DNA of 64,000 nt. It comes from Natrinema salaciae (GTDB lineage Archaea; Halobacteriota; Halobacteria; Halobacteriales; Natrialbaceae). Below, piece after piece: positions 8,101 to 16,112 of this stretch. Numbering within the stretch: the stretch's first letter is position 1; the number at the start of each line of letters is the position of its first letter. The position numbers and the translations under genes are program-made. The stretch covers positions 802,835-866,834 of the forward strand of contig NZ_FOFD01000002.1 of the NCBI RefSeq assembly GCF_900110865.1, written 5' to 3'. The notes below the pieces were generated by a model, which saw only the letters and a program-made list of their open reading frames with translations, was not told the origin of the DNA and did no database searches.

Positions 8101-9909
8101 TCATTCGACCGTAACGCTCTTCGCGAGGTTTCGCGGTTTGTCGATCGGACGATCGAGCTGATCCGCGGCGTGGTAGGAGAGCAGCTGCAGCTGGACGTTC
8201 GCGAGCAGTCCCGTCCAGACGGGGTGCGTGTCCGGGACCGACAGGTGCGCGTCGGCGATGTCGACGAGGGGATGGTCGTCCGGGCCGATGGCGACGATCG
8301 GTGCGCCCCGGGACTGGGCCTCGATCGCGTTCGTCTTCGTCTTGTCGTCGGCACCGCCGGTCGCGACCGCGAACACCGGCGTCGCCTCGGTCACGAGGGC
8401 GAGCGGCCCGTGTTTGAGCTCGCCGGCCGCGAACCCCTCCGCGTGCTCGTAGGTGATCTCCTTGAACTTCAGCGCGCCTTCGAGCGCGACCGAGCGACCG
8501 CGGCCGTTTCCGATGAAGAAAAACGACTCGCTGTCGAGCGTCTCCTCGGCGAGCGACTCGGCGGTGCTCGTCTCCAGGACGGTCTCGACGTGCTGTGGGA
8601 GGTCCTCGAGCGCCTCGAGCATCGCCGCCCGGTCCGCGACCGGCGCGGCGTCCGGCACGTCGCCGGCGAGGCGCTGGCTGAGGAGGGCGAGCGTGACCGC
8701 CTGCGAGGAGTAGGTTTTCGTCGCCGCGACGCCGACTTCCGGGCCAGCGCGGATGTAGACGGCGTCGTCGGCTTCGCGTGCGGCGGTCGACCCGACGACG
8801 TTGGTGACGGCCAGCGTCCGCGCGCCGCGATCGGCCGCTTTCCGGACTGCGTCGAGCGTATCGGCCGTCTCGCCGCTCTGCGTGACCGCGACGACGAGCG
8901 TCGTCTCGTCGACCGGTCCGGCCGTGGACTCGTACTCGCTGGCGCGGAGGACTTCGGCACGAACCCCGGCCTCTCGGACCAGCTGGCCGCCGTACATCGC
9001 GGCGTGATAGGAGGTCCCGCAGGCGACGAACTGGACGGAGTCGACATCGGCGAACGTCCCGGGTGGGAGACTCTCGAAGGCGACGTCGCCGTCCTCGATT
9101 CGCCCCTCGATCGTGTTCGAGAGGGCCGTCGGCTGCGTGTTGATCTCCTTGAGCATGTAGTGGTCGTACTCGCCTTTCCCGGCGTCTTCCGGGTCCCAAT
9201 CGACGGTGTCGATCGAGCGCTCGATCGGATTCCCGGCCAGATCGGAGATCTGGTAGGCGTCCGGCTCGAGGACGACGAGATCGCCGTCCTCGAGGTAGAT
9301 CACGTCCTCGGTGTGATCGAGGAACGCCGGGACGTCGCTGGCGAGGAACCACTCCTCGTCGTCGAGGCCGAGCACGAGCGGCGATCCCTTCCGCGCGGCG
9401 TAGACCGCCTCTTCGCCGTCGACGATCGCTGCGATCGCGTAGCTTCCCTCGAGCGTGTCGACGGCCTTCCGGACGGCTAGCTCGGTGTCGCCGGTCGCCT
9501 CCCGAAACTCGTCGATGAGGTGCGGGATGACCTCCGTGTCGGTGTCGCTCTCGAACTCGTGGCCCTTCGCCGTGAGCTCCGTTCTGAGCTCGTCGTAGTT
9601 GTCGATGACACCGTTGTGGACGACCGCCACGTCACCCGCCGTGTCCGTGTGCGGATGGGCGTTCGCGTCGGTCGGTGGCCCGTGCGTGCTCCAGCGAGTG
9701 TGGCCGATCCCCATGTTCCCGTGCGGATCGCTATCGAGCGACGATTTGAGATCGGAGACTTCGCCGGACGTCTTGTGTACCTTGACGCCGGAGCCGTTCT
9801 GGACGGCAATCCCAGCCGAGTCGTAGCCCCTGTACTCGAGGTTCTCCAGCCCCGAGAGGAGCGTCTCCGCCGCATTCCCCTGTCCGATTCGCGCGATAAT
9901 TCCGCACAT
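8101..9909 (-). CDS. glmS: Glutamine--fructose-6-phosphate aminotransferase (isomerizing)
   Basis: Makes glucosamine-6-phosphate from fructose-6-phosphate and glutamine, the first step to UDP-GlcNAc. The 602-residue protein starts MCGIIARIG, so Cys2 is the N-terminal nucleophile of the glutaminase domain, with HTRWSTHG and HNGVIDNYDEL motifs. Two SIS domains follow (about 280-420 and 450-590), with CGTSYHA and TQSGETADT sugar-phosphate motifs, ending KSVTVE as in the family. Start at 9909 is fixed by Cys2. A glycan-region promoter motif lies 220 nt upstream (10130-10149), linking this gene to the downstream sugar cluster and to glmM at 35.5 kb. Confidence 0.97.
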   Translation of the reverse strand: MCGIIARIGQGNAAETLLSGLENLEYRGYDSAGIAVQNGSGVKVHKTSGEVSDLKSSLDSDPHGNMGIGHTRWSTHGPPTDANAHPHTDTAGDVAVVHNGVIDNYDELRTELTAKGHEFESDTDTEVIPHLIDEFREATGDTELAVRKAVDTLEGSYAIAAIVDGEEAVYAARKGSPLVLGLDDEEWFLASDVPAFLDHTEDVIYLEDGDLVVLEPDAYQISDLAGNPIERSIDTVDWDPEDAGKGEYDHYMLKEINTQPTALSNTIEGRIEDGDVAFESLPPGTFADVDSVQFVACGTSYHAAMYGGQLVREAGVRAEVLRASEYESTAGPVDETTLVVAVTQSGETADTLDAVRKAADRGARTLAVTNVVGSTAAREADDAVYIRAGPEVGVAATKTYSSQAVTLALLSQRLAGDVPDAAPVADRAAMLEALEDLPQHVETVLETSTAESLAEETLDSESFFFIGNGRGRSVALEGALKFKEITYEHAEGFAAGELKHGPLALVTEATPVFAVATGGADDKTKTNAIEAQSRGAPIVAIGPDDHPLVDIADAHLSVPDTHPVWTGLLANVQLQLLSYHAADQLDRPIDKPRNLAKSVTVE

Positions 9910-10631
9910 CAGACGGTCACCTCCGCTCGAGCGGCGGCTGTCGGCGACGGTAACACACCGGACTGACGGCATGTGACGCGGTCGTTGTCGGTCGCGTCGG
10001 TCGTATCGAGTTGGTTCGCGATCGCTGCCCGCAGTGCAGTACTGTTCCGTGTCATTGGTATCACCGACCCCGTCTGCCGCCACTACCGACGGTCGGGGGC
10101 GTCACTCCAATCACGTGGGACAGCGGCCATTACTATACCACGAATAAGACGGTACTGTGAGTACGACGGTGGCTATCGGCTGTATAATCTCGAGTGCGTT
10201 TTCACAATCCATCGTTCAACATAGTTTTCGTAGAAAACCATCAGAATATTTTTCTGTTTGTGCGGATCATCGGGACGAGGTGCACAGTCCGGCCGTCGTT
10301 CGATACGCCGATATCGGCCGTTTGACCGCCGAACAAGTCGTGCAATTACCGATGTCGATCACGGGTTCGCCAGTCCGAACCGCTGACGCGTCGGTCCGCG
10401 TCGGACGGGCTTCCAGCGACAGGACGAGTGGAACTGTCCCCACTGTTTCGGCGTACGAAATGGCGTCCCCGCTCGAGCGTTCGCACTCGAGACTGGCGGG
10501 CGGGAACTGATGAACGAGCAACAGGGGATACGGACCGGATGCTGCGACGAGCGAGAACGTCGCCTTCGCGGACTCTCAGCCGCACTGAGACGTCAGCGAC
10601 GGGAACCATCGTACCGTCAGAGCGGGAGAAC
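9910..10631. other. 722-bp gap, glmS upstream region
   Basis: No ORF here looks like protein. It contains the promoter motif for glmS at 10130-10149 and an AT-richer stretch around 10200-10260. The rest is featureless to me. Confidence 0.45.
10130..10149 (-). promoter_or_regulatory. Bipartite promoter motif upstream of glmS (copy 3)
   Basis: Read on the minus strand: TCTTA, 8 bp, ATAGTAA. It lies 220 nt before the glmS start, the longest distance of the set. Confidence 0.55.
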
Positions 10632-11279
10632 TCACGCTACCGGGTTCTCGACCGCGTCCGACTCCGTCTCTCCGTTCGAGGGCCGATCCGTCAGGGTGAT
10701 GACGTTCTCTCTGCCGACCGATCGCTTCTCGATCGTCCCGTCGGCGTGCATCTGCGAGCAGATCCGGCTCACTTTCGACTTCGACCAACCAGTCTCTTCG
10801 GCGATCCGGTGTTGTCGGATCCGACCGTGATTCGCGATCAACAGTCGAACGACCTTCCCTTCGTCGCTCAGGAGCGTCGGCGGCGTTTCAGGCGAGAGAT
10901 ACGACTCGTACGCCCGCTGATCGGTGGCGTGTGCGTGATCCGATTCGGTTCCGCTACCCGCCGCAGCTGTTCCCAGTGGGAGCGACGACAGCTCGACGCT
11001 GCGGTCCGATAACACGTCGGCCATGCGAAGGCCGACGAGCGCACTGATCAGGAGGAACAGAACCGCGATCAGAGCCGATTCCCAGAACGACGTCGCGCGA
11101 AGCAGTTGTACCCAGGACAACGATCCACCGGACCCATCGCCGATCCGCGGTGCAATCGCTTCCGATGCAACAGCAGTGACATCGTACCGATGGGTCGAAG
11201 CCAGAACCGTCTCGATCGAGACGGTGCTGTGAATCGATTCGAATCCGGCTCTGACTTCGATCTGGGGCGTGGACACCAT
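10632..11279 (-). CDS. Membrane-associated winged-helix regulator
   Basis: About 215 residues: an N-terminal region without clear signal peptide, one transmembrane helix (ESALIAVLFLLISALVGL), a short acidic linker, then a C-terminal winged-helix domain (about 60 residues) with EGKVVRLLI, RIAEETGWSKSKVSRI and a wing containing RENVITL. This matches the MarR-like HTH domain found in haloarchaeal membrane-bound regulators, where an outer domain is tethered to a cytoplasmic DNA-binding domain. Usually a signal peptide and large external domain precede the helix; here that part is short. Start is uncertain: candidates are 11393, 11372 and 11279. I chose 11279 because a promoter-like element lies at 11369-11387. 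Confidence 0.65.
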   Translation of the reverse strand: MVSTPQIEVRAGFESIHSTVSIETVLASTHRYDVTAVASEAIAPRIGDGSGGSLSWVQLLRATSFWESALIAVLFLLISALVGLRMADVLSDRSVELSSLPLGTAAAGSGTESDHAHATDQRAYESYLSPETPPTLLSDEGKVVRLLIANHGRIRQHRIAEETGWSKSKVSRICSQMHADGTIEKRSVGRENVITLTDRPSNGETESDAVENPVA

Positions 11280-11368
11280 GATTCGCGGTTCTACTGCAGT
11301 CGGTACGTGACCGAGCCACGATCGTCGTGGACTCGCCGACCGCAGCGGAGATGCGATCCGTGCCCCCT

Positions 11369-11387
11369 TCATTATAGAGTGATACAG
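11369..11387 (-). promoter_or_regulatory. Variant bipartite motif upstream of the membrane HTH gene
   Basis: Minus strand: CTGTA, 7 bp (not 8), ATAATGA. Poorer than other copies, and its validity depends on the start chosen for the gene. Confidence 0.25.
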
Positions 11388-11497
11388 GTGCATTTAACAA
11401 CGGTTTAAGCGTCTCGTCCGACTCGGCATCCGGGTCGGCTAAATCCGCACACAGCGAATCCGACCGACGACTTCCGGCCGTTGCTGCTCTCGCATCC

Positions 11498-11517
11498 GTT
11501 TATTCGAGCTATAGTAA
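11498..11517 (+). promoter_or_regulatory. Bipartite promoter motif upstream of the glycosyltransferase operon (copy 4)
   Basis: GTTTA, 8 bp, ATAGTAA. It ends 113 nt before the dehydrogenase start codon, in the long-leader group. Confidence 0.6.
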
Positions 11518-11630
11518 ACCCCCCACGCCGGCTTGCCGAATCTATGACACGCCCCGCCGATTGCGGGCGCACCAATTCGGCCTCACCGTCGCACTCGGTC
11601 GTGTGACGGGCCAGCGATAACGTCTCACCC

Positions 11631-13031
11631 ATGACCACGATAATCAGCGACACGGAGAACCGAGCGGACGAGCGAGAGAGCGACCAGCACCCACGGGACG
11701 CGAGCGGCAACGGAACTGCCCTCGAACACACGGACGCACGCTCGACGCGTTCGGCGACGATCTGTGTCGTCGGATTGGGCTACGTCGGGCTCCCGCTCGC
11801 GGTCGGGTTCGCACAGTCGAACTACCGCGTGATCGGGTACGACGTCGACGACGTGACGGTCGGTCGGCTCCAGGAGGGTATCGACACGACCGGTGATCTC
11901 TCCGACGAAGCAGTCCGAGACGATGACATCTCGTACACGACGGACGCGACGGAGATCGGCGGGGCCGACTACGTCGTCATCGCCGTCCCGACGCCGATCG
12001 ACGACGACGATCGGCCGGACCTCGGGTACATCGAGAGTGCGGCGACCACCGTCGGTTCGAAGATGGACCCCGGAACGACGGTCGTCCTCGAGTCGACGGT
12101 CTATCCGGGGGCGACGCGCGAGGTCCTCGTGCCGGCGCTGGAAGACGCATCCGGGCTGACTGCGGGCGAGGACTTTTTCGTCGGCTACTCCCCGGAACGC
12201 GCGACGCCGGGCGACGAGAATCACGGCCTCGAGGACGTCGTCAAGGTCGTCAGCGCGCAAAACGAGAAGGTACTCGAGGACGTGGCGACGCTCTACGAGT
12301 CGATCGTCGACGCGGGCGTCCACCGTGCCCCGTCGATCGAGGTCGCCGAGGCGTGCAAGGTCATCGAGAACATCCAGCGCGACGTCAACATCGCGCTCGT
12401 CAACGAGCTGTCGATGGCCTTCGAACGGCTGGGGATCGATACCCGCGAAGTGCTCGACGCGGCGGGGACGAAGTGGAACTTCCACGATTACCGACCGGGC
12501 CTCGTCGGCGGACACTGTATTCCGATCGACCCGTACTTCTTCGCCCACCGCGCGACGCGAGCGGGAGCGGACCCGGAACTGATCCGCACGAGTCGTGCGG
12601 TCAACGAGTCGATGCCGAACCACGTCGCCGAGTTGACGATCAAGGCGCTCAACCAGTGTCACAAGACGCTCCGAGAGAGTCGCGTGCTGGTTCTCGGGCT
12701 CGCGTACAAGGCTGACGTGGGCGATATCCGCAGTTCAAAGGTCGCCGACGTCGTCGATCACCTCCGCGAGTTCGGGATCGACGTCGCAGGATACGATCCG
12801 CACGCGGAGGCCGACGCGGTCCGGAACGCGTTCGACATCGACGTACAGGACTCGCTCACGTTCGACGGCTTCGACGCCGTCCTCCTCACGACCGGCCACT
12901 CGGCGTTCGAGGAGTTCGACCTCGACGACGTCGCGGCAGCCCTCGACGATGACGCCGCGCTCGTCGACGTCGTGGGAGCGTTCGAATCGGACGACGCAGA
13001 CGACGCCGACCTCGTCTACCGCAGTTTATAA
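11631..13031 (+). CDS. Nucleotide sugar dehydrogenase (UDP-HexNAc 6-dehydrogenase type)
   Basis: Oxidises the C6 hydroxyl of a UDP- or GDP-sugar to a carboxylate with two NAD+. The 466-residue protein has a disordered N-terminus of about 40 residues, the NAD motif VVGLGYVGLPLAVGF (about 45-60), the central domain, and the catalytic cysteine in GGHCIPIDPYF (about 293-303), a pattern typical of the WbpA/TviB branch acting on UDP-GlcNAc or UDP-GalNAc. The C-terminal UDP-binding domain carries LGLAYKADVGDIRSS. First gene of a coupled run: its stop overlaps the next start by one base (TAATG). It would supply a HexNAc-uronate for the following transferases. Confidence 0.93.
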   Translation: MTTIISDTENRADERESDQHPRDASGNGTALEHTDARSTRSATICVVGLGYVGLPLAVGFAQSNYRVIGYDVDDVTVGRLQEGIDTTGDLSDEAVRDDDISYTTDATEIGGADYVVIAVPTPIDDDDRPDLGYIESAATTVGSKMDPGTTVVLESTVYPGATREVLVPALEDASGLTAGEDFFVGYSPERATPGDENHGLEDVVKVVSAQNEKVLEDVATLYESIVDAGVHRAPSIEVAEACKVIENIQRDVNIALVNELSMAFERLGIDTREVLDAAGTKWNFHDYRPGLVGGHCIPIDPYFFAHRATRAGADPELIRTSRAVNESMPNHVAELTIKALNQCHKTLRESRVLVLGLAYKADVGDIRSSKVADVVDHLREFGIDVAGYDPHAEADAVRNAFDIDVQDSLTFDGFDAVLLTTGHSAFEEFDLDDVAAALDDDAALVDVVGAFESDDADDADLVYRSL

Positions 13032-14077
13032 TGTATCGGAGACACACGATCGGCGTCATCGTCCCGGCGTACAACGAGGAACGCCACATCGGTGACGTCC
13101 TCGAGACGATGCCGGAGTACGTCGACCGCATCTACGCCGTCGACGACCGCTCGACGGACGACACCTGGCGAATCATCCAAGAGTACGCGGCCGCGTCGGA
13201 GCAGGCGGACGACGAACCCGCCAAAACGGAGGCACTCGAGGCCGACGGCGAGCGGGTTCGGGCATCCGTCCCGGACGGCGGAGCCGTCGTGGGGCCGGAG
13301 ATCGTCCCCATCCGTCACGCGGAGAATCAAGGGGCCGGCGGCGCGCTCCGGACGGGGTACGTTCGCGCGCGCGACGACGGTATCGATATCGCCGTCACGA
13401 TGGACGCCGACGGCCAGATGGACCCCGACCAGCTCCCGACGCTCCTGGACCCGATCGTGGATGGCGACGCCGACTACGCGAAGGGGAACCGGCTCGCAGA
13501 TCGGGCCTCGAGCCGAGAGATGCCGCCGTTTCGACTGTTCGGGAACTGGCTTCTGACCCAGCTCACGAAGATCGCGAGCGGCTACTGGCGGCTGCAGGAC
13601 CCACAGAACGGCTACACTGCGATCTCTCACGACGCGCTCTCGGCGATCGACGTGGAGTCGCTGCCGGACGATCACGATTACCCCAACGACCTGCTCGTGC
13701 GGCTGAACGTCGCGGGAATGCGCGTCGCCGACGTGTCGATGCCGGCCGTCTACGACGACGAGGAGAGTACGATCGAGTACCGGCGCTTCGTTCCGGCGAC
13801 GTCGGTTACGCTGCTGCGGGGATTCTGCCGCCGAATGACGGCGCAGTTTTCCGCCGATCGGCTCCACCCCACCGTCCTCTGTTACACCGCGGGGATCGCG
13901 TTGCTGGCGGCCGCCACCGCGATGGCGACCGTCAGCGCCGCTACTGCCACCGGCGGCGAGTCCGTCGTTCGGGAACCGATCGCGGCCGCGTTCGCGCTCG
14001 CGGCCAGCGTCGGCCTGCTCGCGGTCGCGATGCAAGTCGACGCGCAGGACAACGCCAAACTGGGGGTGCGTCGCTGA
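13031..14077 (+). CDS. GT2 family glycosyltransferase, dolichyl-phosphate sugar synthase-like, membrane-anchored
   Basis: Transfers a sugar from a nucleotide donor, likely to dolichyl phosphate. The GT-A fold is visible at VIVPAYNEERHIGDV, VDDRSTDDT and the metal-binding TMDADGQMDP. Between the first two blocks is an acidic insertion of about 40 residues not usual in the family. The FGNWLLTQL and QDPQNGYTAIS segments match polyprenyl-phosphate sugar transferases such as DPM1/AglD-like proteins. Two C-terminal hydrophobic helices (about 283-335) would anchor it on the cytoplasmic face. Starts within the previous stop and ends in a TGATG overlap with the next gene, so translation is probably coupled. 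Confidence 0.9.
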   Translation: MYRRHTIGVIVPAYNEERHIGDVLETMPEYVDRIYAVDDRSTDDTWRIIQEYAAASEQADDEPAKTEALEADGERVRASVPDGGAVVGPEIVPIRHAENQGAGGALRTGYVRARDDGIDIAVTMDADGQMDPDQLPTLLDPIVDGDADYAKGNRLADRASSREMPPFRLFGNWLLTQLTKIASGYWRLQDPQNGYTAISHDALSAIDVESLPDDHDYPNDLLVRLNVAGMRVADVSMPAVYDDEESTIEYRRFVPATSVTLLRGFCRRMTAQFSADRLHPTVLCYTAGIALLAAATAMATVSAATATGGESVVREPIAAAFALAASVGLLAVAMQVDAQDNAKLGVRR

Positions 14078-15147
14078 TGCGCGTGATCGTCACGATCCAG
14101 CACCCGGGTCACGTTCACTTTTTCAAACACGCGATCCGGGAACTCCAGGCGCAGGGCCACGAGCTCCACGTCTTCGCCCGCGAGAACGAAGTGACGGTCG
14201 AACTGCTCGAGCGCGCGGGAATCGACCACGAGGTGCTGGCCGGAGAGTCGAACTCGCTGTTCTCGCTGGCGGCGGTGCAGGCGACCTACGAGGCGCGGCT
14301 CCTCCGTCGGGCGCGACGGATCGATCCGGACGTGATCACGGCGATCGGCGGCGTCGCCGCGGCTCACGTCTCGTCGGTGGTCGGCGCGAAGAGCGTCGTC
14401 TTCTACGACACGGAACACGCGACGCTCATCAAGAAGCTCGCGTACCCCTTCGCGGACGTCGTCTGTACGCCCGAGTGCTATCGGGGCGACATCGGCTCGA
14501 AGCAGCTCACGTACCCCGGATACCACGAGCTCGCGTACCTGCATCCGGACCGGTTCGAGCCCGACCCGTCGGTCCTCGACGACGCCGGGCTGGACCCCGA
14601 CGACACTATCGCAGTGATGCGGCTGAGCAGCTGGGACTCCTCACACGACGTCGGACAGGGCGGGTTCGACGATCCGGTCGACGTCGTCGACCGCCTCGAG
14701 GCGGCCGGCGCGACCGTGCTGCTCACGTCGGAAGTCGACCTGCCGGCCGAACTCGAGCCGTATCGGTACACGTTGGCCCCGGATCGAATGCACGACCTGC
14801 TCGCCTTCGCGGACTGTTTCGTCGGCGAGGGGGCGACGATGGCCGCCGAGGCGGCGGTCCTCGGGACGCCGGCGGTGTACGTGAACTCGCTCGCGCTCGG
14901 CTACGTGACCGAACTCGACGACGAGTACGGACTCGTCTTCAGTTACAACGACGAGGACCGTCACGCTCGCTCGCTCGAACAGGCGCTCTCGATCGTCGAG
15001 CGAGATGACCCCTCGACGTGGCAGCGCCGCCGCGACCGGCTGCTCGCCGACCGGATCGACGTGACGGACGTCATCGTCCGGGAAGTCGAGACCGCCGGCT
15101 CCGAAACCGAGCCGGACCAGTCGACGCTCGCACCGAACCCAGGCTAA
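14077..15147 (+). CDS. DUF354 family predicted glycosyltransferase
   Basis: 356-residue cytoplasmic protein with a two-domain GT-B-like layout. The start MRVIVTIQHPGHVHFFKH is the DUF354 signature. AIGGVAAAHVSS closes the first half; the second half has SVVFYDTEHAT, TYPGYHELAYLHP, VGEGATMAAEAAVLGTPAVY and a C-terminal helix. The GEGATMAAEAA segment corresponds to the donor-binding loop of UDP-GlcNAc 2-epimerase/MurG-like folds. DUF354 has no firmly assigned reaction; here its place among glycosyltransferases suggests sugar transfer or epimerisation. Third gene of the run, overlapping the previous stop. Confidence 0.85.
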   Translation: MRVIVTIQHPGHVHFFKHAIRELQAQGHELHVFARENEVTVELLERAGIDHEVLAGESNSLFSLAAVQATYEARLLRRARRIDPDVITAIGGVAAAHVSSVVGAKSVVFYDTEHATLIKKLAYPFADVVCTPECYRGDIGSKQLTYPGYHELAYLHPDRFEPDPSVLDDAGLDPDDTIAVMRLSSWDSSHDVGQGGFDDPVDVVDRLEAAGATVLLTSEVDLPAELEPYRYTLAPDRMHDLLAFADCFVGEGATMAAEAAVLGTPAVYVNSLALGYVTELDDEYGLVFSYNDEDRHARSLEQALSIVERDDPSTWQRRRDRLLADRIDVTDVIVREVETAGSETEPDQSTLAPNPG

Positions 15148-15149
15148 CT

Positions 15150-16112
15150 ATGCACGTTCTTCATCTTATCACCTCCACACGATCGTTCTTCGAACAGCAG
15201 ATCGCGGTCCTTGAGGACCGCGGTATCGAGTGTACTATCGTCGGCGTTCCCGGGGAGTACAGCGCCGACTCCCCGCGGACGCCGCTCGACTACCTTCGCT
15301 TTCACCCGCGGGTGCTCTCACACGCGCTGTCGGGCGAGTACGACCTCGTCCACGGCCATTACGGGCTCGTCGCACCGTTCGCGATCGCCCAGCCCACCCG
15401 GCCCGTCGTCTTGAGCCTGTGGGGAACGGACGTGATGAGCGACATGGCGTGGCTCCGTCGGATCAGCCGGTACGGCGCTCGGTTCGCCGACGCGACGATC
15501 GTCCCGAGCCCGGTGATGTCCCGCGAACTCGACGTCGATCACGTCGAAATCCCGTTCGGCGTCGACACGGACCGCTTCAGACCGATTCCGCGCGACGAGG
15601 CCCGCGACCGGATCGGCTGGGACGCCGACGCCCGGATCGCGCTGTTCCCGTACGATCCGAGCCGGGCGGTCAAGGACTTCCCGCGGGCCGAACGCGTCGC
15701 CGACCGCGCCGACGCCGACCTCGAGGTGCGGACGATCGACGACGTTCCCTACGACGAGATGCCCTACTACATGAACGCCAGCGACGTCCTCCTCGTGACC
15801 TCGCGACGGGAGAGCGGACCGATGGTCGTCAAGGAGGCGGCCGCCTGTAACGTCCCGGTCGTCTCGACCGACGTCGGCTTCGTCCGCGAGACGATCGCCG
15901 GCGTCGACGGCTGCGTCGTGGGAACGACCGACGACGAGCTCGCTGCCGGCCTCGAGCGCGTCCTCGACGGGAGCCGTCGATCGAACGGACGAGACGCGGT
16001 CGACGGGCTCGGGCTCGAGGCGATGGGTGATCGCCTCCTGGACGTGTATCGCCGCGTCCTCGACCGGCCGAGCGAGACGGTCCACCGAACGGGGGTCGGT
16101 CATGAAGTATAG
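15150..16112 (+). CDS. GT4 family glycosyltransferase (GT-B fold)
   Basis: Retaining glycosyltransferase of 320 residues. It begins MHVLHLITSTRSFFEQQ, has the acceptor-domain segment VHGHYGLVAPF and SLWGTDVMSD, the hinge region IPFGVDTDRF, and the donor-site E-x7-E pattern in ESGPMVVKEAA followed by VPVVSTDVGF. Phosphate-contacting basic residues usually found before the E-x7-E are represented by SRAVKDFPRAER. ATG 15150 lies 2 bp after the previous stop; the longer open frame upstream is overlap with the previous gene. The next gene starts 11 bp before this stop. Confidence 0.92.
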   Translation: MHVLHLITSTRSFFEQQIAVLEDRGIECTIVGVPGEYSADSPRTPLDYLRFHPRVLSHALSGEYDLVHGHYGLVAPFAIAQPTRPVVLSLWGTDVMSDMAWLRRISRYGARFADATIVPSPVMSRELDVDHVEIPFGVDTDRFRPIPRDEARDRIGWDADARIALFPYDPSRAVKDFPRAERVADRADADLEVRTIDDVPYDEMPYYMNASDVLLVTSRRESGPMVVKEAAACNVPVVSTDVGFVRETIAGVDGCVVGTTDDELAAGLERVLDGSRRSNGRDAVDGLGLEAMGDRLLDVYRRVLDRPSETVHRTGVGHEV

